64,000 nucleotides of DNA from Scolecobasidium constrictum UM 578 (taxonomy: Eukaryota > Ascomycota > Dothideomycetes > Venturiales > Sympoventuriaceae). The translations under genes and the position numbers were made by a program. Below are positions 33,020-45,148 of the stretch, piece after piece (the first letter of the stretch is position 1; each line of letters begins with the position of its first letter). The stretch covers positions 1-64,000 of the forward strand of contig AZYM01000232.1 of NCBI GenBank assembly GCA_000611715.1. The letters run 5' to 3'. The notes under the pieces are model-generated. The model did no database searches and was not told where the DNA came from. It worked only from the letters and a program-made list of their open reading frames with translations.

Positions 33020-34782
33020 CTAGTCCCTCTTCACAGGCGTCAAGCGGCACATCAGTGGTGGCTTGTCCCATGTGTTGAACGCCTTACAGTGCTGCAGATT
33101 GCCTGTTGGGTCCCATACATCGAAAGCACCAGGTGCATCCAGATCTGCGCGCTCGATATCGAAATGCCACACTGGTCAAGTCAGAACATGCTTCTTACCA
33201 TGCATCAGAGGAGACTTACACAAACTGCCGAGGATGAGACGTAGCTCCAGGTAGCTCAAATGCCGACCAATGCAACCACGTGGACCAAGCGAGAATGGCT
33301 GGCTGGCATCTTTTCTGTCACCCTGACCCTCCTTCGAACCCTCTAGCCATCGTTCTGGGATGAATGACTCGGGCTTGACCCAGTTGTTCGCAGAGTGTGT
33401 TGCAGACCAAGCATGCACCGATACAGTCGTTCCACCTGGGATCCACTCGCCTGCGACCGAGTCGCCACCCTTAGGCACCGTGCGGACCAGTCCAGTTGGA
33501 ATGGATGGGAAGATGCGCATGCCCTCCTCAAGACATGCATTCATATAAGGCAGGTTTTGGAGCTTGGTGAAAGTCATGTCCTCGATCTTGGGGAACGACG
33601 TGCGGATCTCGTCGCAGAGCTTCTTGTATTCGCGAGGCGAGCGCATGAGCCACATGGTCAGACCGGCAAGGAGAGAGGCGGTGGTCTCGGAACCAGCGAC
33701 ACTGTACTACACGTCAGCATGGATGCACATGGTCAGATATTCTGGATGCCGTACATAAACAAAGCACTGTTAAGTATGACCTCATCTCTGCGCACGGCAC
33801 CTTTCTCATTCTGACGCAAAATGTAGTAGAGGAAGTCCCGGTGGTCGCGGCGAAGGCCTTCGTCCAGACGCCTGGTGTTGTCAGTATGGAAGCACCAAAG
33901 GGATGGGGAGGCACATACTTGTTGCACTTCTCCTTGCTCAGCTCGAGATGCTTAACACGCTTCGCACGCAGGTGCGCTGGGATCAAGAGCTTCGACTGCT
34001 TCTGCAACCACGAACCGGCTTCGAGAACACGACGGGTGGACTGCTCGAACGCGCCTGCCTTGATCGTCTCAGTAATCAGCTTGACCCAGTCCTGCTCTTT
34101 GCCATCTCGCAGACAGCCGAAGGGCTCGCCGAAGGCCATGTCGCCGATGATATCGAAGGTAGTGAAGTTATACCACGTGCACATGTCCAGCTCCTTTCTC
34201 GTAGCCGCAAATGGCTTGAGTCGCTCGATGAATAGATCCACATAACCACGAATGATGCTCTCCTGCTCGAGCAGGGCTTTCTGCGAGAAGGCATGGCTCA
34301 AGGCACGACGTTGTCGGGCGTGCTCTTCGTCACCCGCCATCGTCAAAGTCGTGCTACCAGCAATCTCCTGCACAGCACCGACATGGATCGGGTCCTTGTG
34401 GAATTGCGGATGGCCTTGTCGATGACCATAGATATCTTTCCATGCTTGCGGGTCGGTGAAGGCGAGTTCATTCGGCATGAGACGGACGATGGGGCCGTAC
34501 TTGTCGTGAAGCTTCTTGACTTCGAAGGGCCAGCGGCCGCGGTGGAGACCCCACACTGGGAGGATGGGGGAGATCTTGCCGAGGAGGGGTCCTGGGTATT
34601 TGGCTAGGGGATGGAACCAGATGTTGTAGATGCATCGCCATATCAGATAGAGGGTTGTCTATCGAGCATGTCAGTATCAAGACAACAGGAACGAGATGTC
34701 AATTTAGACGCACAAAGGCAAATGTGAGCGCAATGCCGTAGCCTGCTACAGCAAGCGGGCTACCTAGCTGTAAGATCGCCAT
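33020..34782 (-). CDS. Cytochrome P450, CYP65/isotrichodermin hydroxylase-like
   Basis: Five exons (34782-34714, 34658-33919, 33871-33755, 33701-33220, 33171-33020), introns 47-55 nt, 519 residues. An N-terminal membrane anchor (LAVAGYGIALTFAFTTLYLI) is followed by the proline hinge (FHPLAKYPGPLLGKI). The I-helix oxygen-binding motif AGSETT appears once exons 3 and 4 are joined. ExxR is EGMR. The haem loop is FSLGPRGCIG, matching FxxGxRxCxG. The end, DKPPLMCRLTPVK, is typical. HPLAKYPGPLLG and the overall pattern resemble the CYP65 group, known from isotrichodermin C-15 hydroxylase. The substrate here is unknown. The promoter carries three TGATTCAG units. Confidence 0.85.
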
Positions 34783-35407
34783 GACTGCGGGTTGACTTGG
34801 AGGACTGAACGGGACAAAAGGATGCGCACCACACCATTCTTGATATACTTCGCGCTTGGACTCGTGATCTCCCTCTAGACACTGTTCGGGAGCAACAGCC
34901 TACACGGCACCCTCCATTTAAGTCATTTGCGGGGAAATACGCTGGAGACTGATTCAGCATCCAGCCTTGGGAGAAGGAATTGTGCAGCACTGAATCATTG
35001 ATGATTCAGTCTTCACGCCTATCAGGGACCAGGAATTACATCCGAGCCCCGCTATTCATGGCGATCCTGGTAAGCTCAGTCTTCCCCAGACGCGTATCTC
35101 TGGGGGTCCAAGACTCGGTCTCGCTGAACTAAAGATCCACAAGGATTTTACCTGAAGATGGAGAGACGATGTGCTCGGAGGTATAGACGCGCTTGTCGTA
35201 ATCCTAACGGCAAGCACGGCATAAATTATGTTCCTATCCTGAAAGCTGGGTGTTTTGGCATGACAGAGAATATGAATTGCAGCGAAAGTGCATGGAAGGT
35301 CTCACATGACCCCATACAACTCAGGAGCTTTGTTCAATAAAAGACATGCTCAAATGTCCCAGCTCAAAATTCTTGACCAGTTCTTGATCTTCGCTCTCCT
35401 CCACAAT
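34783..35407. promoter_or_regulatory. P450 promoter with TGATTCAG palindromes
   Basis: The interval upstream of the P450 start contains CTGATTCAG at 34949-34957 and a 22-bp inverted repeat at 34989-35010, with two 10-base arms (ACTGAATCAT and ATGATTCAGT) separated by TG. The same 8-mer recurs in the other cluster promoter (37796-37933). The spacing places the sites about 170-230 bp before the start codon, a normal distance for a fungal activator site. Confidence 0.6.
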
Positions 35408-37449
35408 TTACGCAGCTTCTTCATTGCCCAGAGTCTTGCTCCTAGCATGCTCATTCTCCATAATGACTGCTCTACGGGAAGTCTTGTTCTGCATCGGAAC
35501 ACTTCGCGTCATGAGCGCAGAAGCGATAGCCACAGCTCCAAAGGCGATGGCTACCAAGAACACCAGCCTGAAGGAGTGGATGTATGCTGTCTGTACTGCA
35601 TCCTGCGCTGCAGCAAGAACTTGAGGCGTCATGCCGGCGACTGCATTATACGCTGCGACCGAGTTTACTCGAGATGCACCCAGAAGTGCATCAAATGAGC
35701 CGGTGAATCCCGCATCGGACGCTTGATTCTGCAGTATACCAGGGATCTCCGATGCGTAGCGGTTGGTGTAGATCGATGTGTAGATGGCGCTGGCAATGGC
35801 ACCTCCAATAAGCCTAGATGTGCTCACGAGGCCGATCGATACACCGCTAGTCAATGCATTAACATCTGCGCACAGCAGATCAATGTGGACAGGGAATACT
35901 CACATATCTGTCTGGTCTTCCAGAAGTAGTGATACTGTACCGAACACCGTGATGTTGGTGGCTGTAGCTGCTGTGCCAGCCATGAGGAGGAAGAAGATAG
36001 TCTGCCCTCGGGTATGGGCACCAACGCTTGCCAGTGCTCCTGTGAACGCGGTTTGAACAGTCGCCAGGGCCGTGAGTTGCCATCGCTCATGATTCACCCA
36101 TGGCATGATCAAGATACCATAAAGAGCAGCGAGAGGGCTCGTCAGGTTGGAGATGTTCGCGTACAACCCTCGTTCGATGATGTCGTCGGCCGAAATCCAG
36201 ATCAAAGATGTCAATCGTGGCCAGATTACAAGATTGGAATAATAAAGCATGCCAGCTACGAATACGACAATGAGGATGGCTGTGAAACTATTAAGATCGA
36301 TGTCAGTGCTGGATACAAGTAAGAGTAACCGGGAAACAACTTACTCGCGGAAACGGCGGAATAGCCTTCCTGGCAGTAGAGGGTGCGATAAAGGCGCATA
36401 CGCTTCCCAGAAACCAAGGAAGATGAAGAGAACGCCAGATACAACGATCGGGGCTATAACAGACGCACTGTTCCATGGATGCAGCACACCACCCCAATTG
36501 ATGGCCAAGAGCAAAAGTGTGCAAGCAGCGCTGAAGGTGAAGAGTCCCACGAAGTCTGTTTCCATCACAAGTTGCCATCGAGACTTCTGGTCCAGCAGAT
36601 GTTTAGTGGCAAAAGACGGCGGATGGTAGAAGAAAAACATGAGAATCGTGCCCGCGCCTTCCACCGCAATGCAGAAATAGTAGCAGGCGCGCCAACCGGT
36701 CGAAGTGTGCGCGATAAATGCATATCCTATCAAAGCGGAGAACATGGACGGGAGGTTGCCGAATTCGAAGATTCCTGCAAAGGTCAGACGGTTATGAGCC
36801 AGCTTTTAGAGATGCGAGCGAACGTACCAATAGTCAAGAATCTCTTATTGTTAGGCACAAGCTCTTGGATACAAGAGAACACCATTTCTTGCATGCCGCC
36901 TCCCAAACCGAACAGAACACCACTTGCGATCGATTGGTTGATTGATTGCGACGTGGCTCCGATGATCGCGCCAATGGTCGATATGGATGCGCCAGCGATG
37001 AGAAACCATCGTCGTCCGAAGATATCTGCCAGCCGTCCACTCACCGTCACCACTACTGCGGCAACGAGGTTCCATCTGACGCATTGATCAGTTAGAGTCT
37101 ATGCCAATGAAGAGTGCAAAGCCGTACGCTACAGATATCCAAATGTTGTTTGGGTCTGGGCCCAGGTCTGCGTTTATGTATGCGAGCACGGCTGCAGGCA
37201 TGATCTGCGTGAACAAGTAACCATTGTAGGAGACTAGCAGAGACTGTTGCGAACTAACATCAGTACGTGCGAATGAGGGCTCTTGCAAACACTGACCAAG
37301 AGGCCTAGATAGGCATGCAGACTCATATGTTCGACCGCTTCCTCTTCACCCGGCGGTACGACTGCGCCAGCCGTGTCCAGATGCTTGATTTGCTCCTTCT
37401 CGGTGCCGGCCATATCTGTTGCAACCGGATTCTGCTCGTCGATAGCCAT
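35408..37449 (-). CDS. MFS exporter, TRI12 (trichothecene efflux pump)-like
   Basis: Six exons (37449-37297, 37243-37128, 37075-36828, 36774-36345, 36287-35904, 35846-35408), introns 52-57 nt, 589 residues; an ATG at 37464 would add five. The spliced protein shows about 14 membrane segments and the MFS signature after the third (VSGRLADIFGRRWF). LFGLGGGMQEMVFSCIQELV and the final LLLEDQTDI/GVSIGLVSTSRLIGG are typical of the TRI12 family of drug/H+ antiporters. These export toxins or xenobiotics at the plasma membrane. The cytosolic C-terminus is basic. It starts 692 bp from the divergent ABM gene and shares a promoter with three TGATTCAG sites. Confidence 0.88.
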
Positions 37450-38141
37450 GATGAAAATTGTCAAGCGGGTAGTGTGAGTGAATGTTTAGCGAGGAAGAGA
37501 CAAAAAATTCAACATGTTGGAAGGCTTGCCACGAATAAGCATTTCTTGCATCGCTTGTTCGCAGCCGCAGAGCCGCGCATTCCGAAAGAGTGGTTCGTAT
37601 TTTCTGGGGCCTCTCCATGGGACAGCCACGAGTTGTGGAGATCTGTCTGCCCAACCGTTATCCACTTTTCCCGGAGTCTTCGGAGAGGTTGTCGTCACTG
37701 CCGTCCCTAATTACCCCACGAGAGCAGCAGATAGTGGGGAGCAGCCACCTTTCCGGCTTAGCTTGAGGTACCCTCCGACTGGTCAGAAGCGAGCACTGAT
37801 TCAGCTCAAGCGCTGTGTCTAATGATTCAGTGACCCCACACAAATGATGGCTAACCATGATCCGGATATGCTGTCTCGAGGTACAGAGTTGATTGGATGG
37901 TGAATGGTGGAGATCTGGAGGACTCTGATTCAGTCGCGCATAGACAGGCCATGATCCATGACTCGCGGATCGGTTCCTTCAAACAATTGGTTCCTGTGAT
38001 CAATGGGAAACTCGTGGAACCGGAACATTCCCATTTCTTTGAAAGACTTCAATTTCGGTCTCACCAAGAGTGTTCGTGTTCCACGAAGGGCAAGTCTTCA
38101 TCTCACCTTATCGAGAGCTTAGAATCCGCCATCCAGTAGAC
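37450..38141. promoter_or_regulatory. Divergent promoter, exporter / ABM gene, with three TGATTCAG sites
   Basis: The sites are CTGATTCAG at 37796-37804, ATGATTCAGT at 37822-37831 and CTGATTCAG at 37925-37933. CTGATTCAG is itself a palindrome around a central T. All three lie between the exporter and the ABM-type gene, 208-346 bp from the ABM start and about 350-480 bp from the exporter start. Confidence 0.6.
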
Positions 38142-38893
38142 ATGAGTGCGAACGTAGTCATATCGCGCTTCCAAGCTAGGTCTGAAGTGTTTAGGGAGAA
38201 GGTACATTCGTGAAAAGGAATGACTAGCGGTCTATGTTGTACTGACCAGCGAAAAGATAATATCCAAGTTCCAGCGGCTAGAGCAAAAGGCCAAATTGGA
38301 AGGGGATTGGCCGCGAAGATGTCTCTTATGCACACCAACAGATGCGCCGAATGACTTCTCAATATACATCACTGAGATGTTCGTCATTTCCGCCTTGATA
38401 TTGTTGACGACTCATGCTAATATGCCGGGATAGACAACCTGAGACTGATGATGCGCTGTCCACAACAGTATTCGAGAAGCTCCAGGACTCGATCTCGAAG
38501 AACAATGACCTGTTGCTCGAGACGCCGCAATGCTTCAAAGTCAGCACGGTTGCGAGCTTCTTCCGGCCAGGTGCTCAATTGAACCCGGATCCATATATCG
38601 TCTTTGCAACACTGTCGTACGATAGTGTCGAATCCGCGGAGAGAGCAGCAAACGGCTTCGGTGGTGTTTGCGCCTACTCTGAGAAGAAGGAGACCGGAAC
38701 CCTAGGGTATAATGTGCTGCACGATGTTGAGGATCCCAAATTGGTCAGAACATTCGAGGTCTACGTCAACCAAGAGTACTTGTGGAACCCGCATGCCTCG
38801 AGCGACGCTGTCCAAGAGAACAAGAAGCGACAGGGCGATACGCGACTCGGCGTCGAGTTTGTGTTCTTGAAGTTTGTCGCGGGCAACTTCTAG
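38142..38893 (+). CDS. ABM-type dimeric alpha/beta-barrel protein
   Basis: Three exons (38142-38201, 38257-38378, 38434-38893), two 55 nt introns, 213 residues. Two halves of similar layout are seen. The first has MSANVVISRFQARSEVF, then LCTPTDAPNDFSIYITEI. The second has YIVFATLSYDSVES, then LGYNVLHDVEDPKLVRTFEV and YVNQEYLWNPHASSDAVQEN. A strand-helix-strand followed by an E/YL..H.S.A..E helix is characteristic of antibiotic biosynthesis monooxygenase (ABM) domains, which are cofactor-free oxygenases or accessory proteins. The exon 1/2 junction uses a later AG (ending at 38256) because only it keeps the frame. It is divergent from the exporter and is probably co-regulated with it. Confidence 0.7.
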
Positions 38894-39537
38894 ACATGAG
38901 CATGAGTCCCCGTGTAGCGCACTTCGCGAGCATGGCGACATTGTGCTGAACAGATTCAGAACGCAAATGCATCAAACAATGATGCGAAAGCCAATTTTCG
39001 TTCGTTCCGTCGCGCGTGGGACATCGCTGACGGGAGGAACGGACATTGAAAGGGTTATGTCCGTATTGAAGCGGGATTCGCTACATGGAGTGACCGGCTC
39101 GAGTACCACGAGATGCTCGCATTCATGCTCGCAATGCAAAGGTGTTCAGCGCAGCTCAAATCCGACGAGACCGAAAGAGGGGGAGATTGGCGCCAGGGCC
39201 ATATCCGATTGGGTATGTCATCCGAGTGGGGGTATCTGGACTGCCAGTTCTAACGCTGGATTGGGTAAGGTCGCTAGGGAGTCAATTAGCTGTTTCGCGA
39301 ATGCCGTGGGCGTTCGAAATTCCAGCCCGTCCGATCGCGAGTCGACATGTCGACATTCGTAAATAGGCATCGTTTCTTGTGTTCATACTTCAACCGCATC
39401 ATGGAAGGGCAGTCATTTATTTCATTTCCCTCACTGTCCACGTCGTAACGTTCGCATCGCCACTTTCTGAGCAAGTCCTTGGGATCGTATGATCTAGCCG
39501 TAAAACATCCCTGTCGAAGCGGAGATACCGTCTCGCA
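38894..39537. other. Intergenic region upstream of the second exporter
   Basis: 644 bp. A degenerate inverted motif CTGAA-CA-GATTCAG lies at 38946-38959 and may be a weaker version of the cluster site. Nothing else recognised. Confidence 0.35.
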
Positions 39538-41478
39538 ATGAGGAACTTCCTGTCAAGAGACAAGAGGGAAGATGGAAAGCCAGAAGTTGTGACTGCAGTC
39601 GATGATGCCGCGGATCACACCAGCATCGAGAAAGATATTGTCAAGTCGGATGGCGACTTCGAGAAAGAAGTCATTGGTGCAGAAAGCGTGACGACCGCTA
39701 CCAGGACCGAGGAAGTCGAGTATGTCTCAGGGTGGAAGCTTTGGAGCTTACTGGTGGGGATATCGTCGGTCTTCATCCTGGTCCTCCTCGACATGGCCAT
39801 TGTTGCGACGGTGAGCGAATCGACCTCTCCAAAGCATCCACTTGAACTGACCATTACCAATCGCAGGCGGTACCTGTGATAACATCTAAATTCAACTCAC
39901 TACACGATGTCGGATGGTATGGCAGCTCGTATTTGCTCGCAAGTGCAGCGCTGCAACCTCTCACTGGCAAGATGTATGCTCGGTTCAACACGAAATGGAC
40001 TTTCATAGCATTCTTCGCCCTCTTCGAGTTCGGATCCTTGATCTGTGGAGCCGCGACTAGTTCCATGATGCTCATTATCGGACGTGCCATCGCAGGTATG
40101 GGCGGCTCAGGTCTCATCAATGGCGGCATGCAGATCATCTATCAAGCTGTGCCTGCCCAACGACGACCCGGTATTATGGGTGTTCTCATGGCCATCAGCC
40201 AGATCGGACTTGTCGGTGGTCCATTACTTGGTGGCGTTTTGACAGAGTTCGTGTCTTGGAGGTGAGTCTGTTCCCCACTAGGCTCTAATATCTGTCAATA
40301 ACGACCCTCTATAGGTGGTGCTTCTACATTAATCTTCCGGTCGGGGCCGTATCATTTGTGTGTCTGGCATTCCTGAACATTCCAGATCAGAAGCACAGAC
40401 CTGAGCAGAAGCACGATGGGACTCGGAAGGGCAAGATCCAAGCCTTCATCCATAGCCTGGATCTCAAAGGCTTCACACTCTTCGCTGGATTCTCGGTCAT
40501 GGTGATCCTGGCATTGGTCTGGGGCGGCGTAGATTATGCGTGGAACAGTCCTACCATCATCGGACTCCTGATCGGCGGTGGCTGCACATTGGTCGTCTTC
40601 TGCTGGCAGGAATACCGCATCGGAGATCGTGCTATGTTCCCGTGGAGCGTGGTCAAAATCACTGCTGTCTGGTGCAGCAGCATCTCCATGTTCCTGTTCT
40701 TTGGAAGCCAGATGTGCGGAAATTATTATCTCCCCATTTTTTTCCAGGTTGTTCAGAACGCAAGTCCGGCAATGAGTGGCGTCTATACATTGCCGAGCAT
40801 ATTTGGCACGATGTTCACTGCTGTTCTCACTGGCGTTGGAGTGAGTCGGTTCGGATACTACGTCCCATTCATGTTGGTGTCCGGTGTACTGGCTGGTATC
40901 GGCAATGGGCTCCTCTCCACTATGGACATGCATACGCCGTCAGTCGAGTGGGCGTGGTGGCAACTCATCACTGGCTTCGGGCGGGGCTGTGGCATGCAGA
41001 TGGTAAGTCTGGGATCACTCCACTTGAGAGCAGTCGCAGACTAACGTTTCACCAGCCCATAATAGCAATCCAGACTGTATTGCCGCCTCCGAAGGTCCCA
41101 GCGGGCTCAGCACTCATCATCTTCCAGCAGACCTTTGGCGGAGCATTCTTCCTTGCGGTCGCGCAGACTCTATTCAACACAAGCCTAGAGAAGGCATTGA
41201 AAGAGTTTGCACCGCTTGTCGACGCCCAAAAGGTTATTGATGCCGGAGCAGCGGAGGTGCGCGATGTGGTCTCGGGCGTAGATTTGACAAATGTGCTTCG
41301 TGCTTATAACGAGGCTATTAGTCACGAGTTCTATCTCGCGGCTGCATTGAGTTCATTGACTGTATTTTCAGCTTTGGGGATGGGATGGGTAAGAGTGGCA
41401 CCTAAGCAGGCAAAGAAAGAAAAAGATAGCGCGTCGGTGGATGCGGCGAAGCTCGAGACCAAGACTGAGGCGGCGTAG
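39538..41478 (+). CDS. MFS exporter, DHA14 drug:H+ antiporter-like
   Basis: Four exons (39538-39810, 39867-40261, 40315-41002, 41056-41478), introns 53-56 nt, 592 residues. A charged, non-membrane N-terminus of about 60 residues leads into the first helix (SLLVGISSVFILVLLDMAI). VPVITSKFNSLHDVGWYGSS, LIIGRAIAGMGGSGLINGG and GGPLLGGVLTEFVSWRWCFY are hallmarks of the 14-helix TOXA/AFLT-type branch of the MFS. The motif around GSGLINGG corresponds to the antiporter motif C region. It probably exports small molecules at the plasma membrane. It is the last gene of the cluster-like group, and its promoter lacks a perfect TGATTCAG. Confidence 0.88.
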
Positions 41479-41939
41479 GCATTTGTGTGGGTTCTGCGGC
41501 GTTCATTGCATGTAGACGGCATCGGCATAGCATAGCATTATGATGAAACCCGTAAGGAAGGCACCGAGTGACATGTATGACATTAGAAGAACTGAGCAAT
41601 GTGTGTCGTCAGACGTTCATGTCGACGCTGACTTCATCTCATCCTTCACGCTATTTTGGGCCTAGCGCCGGCTCTTCATTACCCACCCTTTTCCTTTCAG
41701 CTTGCAGCACTTCCGTCCTCACTTTCCTGAGATGTGCTGCCATCAGGAATTCGCCGTCATGATGGTGATGCATCTCTGCTCGGCAGTGAACAAACGTTTT
41801 TGCAGTGGCATGCATTCCTTCGAGCGCTAATACGTTTGTTCCTAGTTCAGCATCGAAGAGATTCATCATTGCAATCCTAGAGTGTTATCTCCATTATCTC
41901 TCCTGACAAAGCAGCACAATTGATATCAATTTACATATA
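41479..41939. other. Intergenic region
   Basis: 461 bp between two convergent 3' ends. Nothing recognised. Confidence 0.4.
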
Positions 41940-42656
41940 TTACTCAATGCCTCCTCCTTCGCGTCCTCGCCCATGGAATTCCTCTTCCTCTGGAAATCGA
42001 GCCTCAGCACCATGCTCACCAGCAAATTCATCCATACCATGCTCGCCAGCCTCTCGTTCGATGTCATTTCCCGCGATTAGATCTCCCGCTCCTGCGAGAC
42101 CTTCATGCTCACGCTCATCATCTGATGGCTCTTCCTCTTCACTGTCAAAATCATCATCGTTCAGATTCAAAGGATCTCGATCACCGAAGATGGCCGCGTC
42201 CTGAGCTGCCTCTACATCTCGCGCATGGGCGAGAACCTCATTCGGCACGGGGCTCGCCTTCGCTGCGGTGATCGCATCATCAGCAAGCGTATGCGCTGCC
42301 GTTGGACCGGCTATATCATTCAAAGGAAAGAAAACCTCCCAAGCCTTCGCAGCCGTGGCAGCGACTTCTCCCCTGGCCGTTGCGTCGCTGACGCGTGCAA
42401 CGAGTCGTGCAGAAAGTTCCAGTAGCCGTGTGGTGGCATGGTTTATGATGTTCATGCGTTCGGCTCCGCTCGGATGGTCTATGGAGTGAAGATTGAGTTG
42501 AGCGGCCACGTCATGGATCCATGACACTTCTCGGCGAATCTCCTGACCGTTCGCCGACTCAGCGGGGATGTCGAGCGCTGCGACCTGCGTATCAATCCAT
42601 TCGTTAAGCGCAAGCATGAGCGGAGTGCTGTGTTTGGGCGGAAGGTCTGGCATCAT
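41940..42656 (-). CDS. Hypothetical protein with helical N-half and acidic tail
   Basis: Single exon, 238 residues, not recognised. The first 150 residues are Ala-rich and predicted helical (LALNEWIDTQVAALDIPAES, MNIINHATTRLLELSARLVA). The remainder is an Asp/Glu-rich disordered tail (NLNDDDFDSEEEEPSDDE) with Gly/Arg at the end. No signal peptide or membrane segment. Two ATGs stand at the start (42656, 42653). The acidic tail suggests a nuclear or cytosolic binding protein, but no more can be said. Confidence 0.5.
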   Translation of the reverse strand: MMPDLPPKHSTPLMLALNEWIDTQVAALDIPAESANGQEIRREVSWIHDVAAQLNLHSIDHPSGAERMNIINHATTRLLELSARLVARVSDATARGEVAATAAKAWEVFFPLNDIAGPTAAHTLADDAITAAKASPVPNEVLAHARDVEAAQDAAIFGDRDPLNLNDDDFDSEEEEPSDDEREHEGLAGAGDLIAGNDIEREAGEHGMDEFAGEHGAEARFPEEEEFHGRGREGGGIE

Positions 42657-43335
42657 GCGAGTGCTCTCCTGATCGTGAGCAGTGTTGGTGTCTGGCTGCC
42701 GAGAACAACAGTGAATGAAGCAACATGCCCAAGGGGTGTAGATCTGAGGCTGTATTATGACTGAAGCTGATCTTTGTGACCATGTGCCGTATGCATGAGG
42801 CTATCAGCTGTCGTCCTAGTTCTCGTATTCCGTCAGCTCGCTAAAGCACTCTTCGTTCGGCATTGCAGCAAGCAGCATGGTTCCTCCACGAGCTGGGGCA
42901 TATGTTGAAGATGATGATCCTTCATAATGAAGCGCAGATGTTCATATGATTCGTGTTGATCTCTCAGCCAGCTCTGAGATTCACGAGGGCCGAGATTAGG
43001 AACCGGAATTGACCTTATGACTCGTAAGTCTTCTCCTAGAGCGCACATGCTGGGTACGATGGTGGGTCGCAAGTCCAGCCTCAGCTGAACAGCCCCTGTC
43101 ACCATCCTGGCACAAGCATCACAAGCAATACAGCCAAGCGAAACCACAGCCTTGCCCACGCGGTATGGTACCATCAGCGGAGTCTTGTACCGGTCAAATG
43201 GCCTAGATAGCTGCTTGTCTCGCCTGTTATAATGCTCAAAACAATAAGCAGCTATTGTTGCGCCGTCGAGCATCTTCCTCGACTCTCAACTTCAGTTACG
43301 GCAGTGAACCAAAATCGCGAATTTACCTAGACACC
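42657..43335. other. Divergent intergenic region
   Basis: 679 bp upstream of both neighbouring genes. No supported feature was found. Confidence 0.4.
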
Positions 43336-45015
43336 ATGTCCATCAACAACATTTTCCAAGATACGAAACGTTCGGTGCATGAGATTCTCGACGAGGATGG
43401 ACACTGGCATATACTCGTGTATCCAGTGCGACAGTTGGCAGAAAAGTACGTAAACCATACAAGCTAACATATCGCCTTCGTTAACGAAGACACAGTGGCA
43501 GCTCAGCGGAACTTCATGTTCGGCCAAAACCAGAAGAGCCATATGCTAGCGGATCCAGACTACCGCCGTCACTGCAGGACATCTGGGTCAAAGCCACGGT
43601 CCCAGCACCCGACACTACGACACCTCACCTCACCGAGTCTCAAATTTTCGCCGTCCCACCGCGAGATGTCTTCCCAGCTGCCAAGTGGGGCCAGCACAAA
43701 CATCATGAGATGACTTTTGCATGCACAACCTCAGCAGCAGCTTTATCTAAAGTTATAGTCGATCGCCATGGCAAACATGTCGCTAATTCGATCCTATTAG
43801 AGCACAAGTTGCTCTTCATACCTGGAGGGCCGGACCTTCGAAGCTGGGACTACTTTCGGGTTAGGGTGCGACCGCTCAAGCCAGAGGTTGTGGAGAAGTT
43901 GTTGAAGGAGCAGCAGGTGAGCGTGGGACGCAAGCGAAAAATCTGTTTTGACACTCTTTCAAGATGCCAATTAGCGAATGGCTGGGACCGTATCTGTCCA
44001 AAGTTGCTCCCAAGTCACTGGACCTAGACCCTGCACGAGAAACGAAACCGTGGCTTGCGAACATCTGGGATGGCATCGGAGATACCTGGGACCCCGAAAA
44101 CCCCCGTGGCGATGGCTATGTACGATTACCCACCAAATACACCATTGCTGCAATTGACTAAAGTCGCGTGTACAGACATTGATCGAGCAAAATGCGGGCA
44201 TAATCGACGACGCCCCCGCAAGTACGCCATCATTGACATCCAACTCCGTGTCCGATTCCGCGAGTACGGTGATAGACGCCAACATTGGCTTCATGGGCGA
44301 CGCAGCAATGGGCGGCATAAGCACCTCACAGTCCAGAACAAGCTCACAATCCTTCAGCTGGAGCACACCCAGCGTCTCAGTCGCAGACGTCAGCCGCGGC
44401 AAGAAATACATCGACAAGAAATTCATTATGCATGACACTACGGGCGGCGATGCGGCGTTGGCGCAGGATCCCGGCCGCAATCCGGGAGCGTTCAAGTTCT
44501 CCATTGATGTGGCAGTCATTTTTGAGGTGCCTGATGATCTTAGAGGTGTGCGCCCGATCGATGAAGAGGCGTACTCGGAGTTGATCGATAGTGAGAAGGC
44601 TGCGTTTAGGTATTTTGAGCTGGCTGTTGGGGCGTACAGAGGGGATTGTGGGACGGAACCGGGGTGGGATTCTGAGGTGATGATGAAGCCGGACGATAAG
44701 GTATGTTTCCTCCGCATGTTTAGAGATATTGGGCTAATGAAGCCTGCTGATAGTCGGCGGCCTATACATATGGGCCACAAGCCAATGGATGGAGCCCACC
44801 CGAAAGACCAAATGGTGATGGAACTCTAGCTATCGCCGTGGCACCCATCGTGAGTAGTTTTGCATCGATAATCGCCGCAAAGCTAATGAATTCTGTAGCG
44901 TCGTCAGATCATCAAAGTACTTGCTCCGCCTTTGCCAAAAGGGTGGCAGGGCTTGGATGCGCCGAACAGATGGAACGATCTAGACAGAGACAGCGCTGGG
45001 AGGAAGGTCTTTTGA
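43336..45015 (+). CDS. Hypothetical six-exon protein
   Basis: Exons 43336-43445, 43496-43916, 43964-44119, 44176-44700, 44754-44849 and 44899-45015, introns 47-56 nt, 474 residues. I do not recognise the family. All five splice pairs keep the frame and have clear branch sites (GCTAAC, GACTAA, GCTAATG), which is strong support that the model is real. The N-terminal 195 residues look globular (MSINNIFQDTKRSVHEILDE, LLEHKLLFIPGGPDLRSWDY). A Ser/Thr-rich linker at about 245-300 follows. A second globular part is SRGKKYIDKKFIMHDTT, then FKFSIDVAVIFEVPDD. The C-terminus is basic (RRQIIKVLAPPLPKGWQG). No signal peptide or membrane segment. Confidence 0.65.
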
Positions 45016-45148
45016 ACTTTTGACGGGCCGTAGAAGACGTCTGAGGGTGCAATTGATGATCAGCATAGCAGCAGAAATGCGGTCGCCTATATTGATATGT
45101 GCGACAGCGCAAGACAATGGAAGGTATAAGTGCGCGATCTCAATTCTT

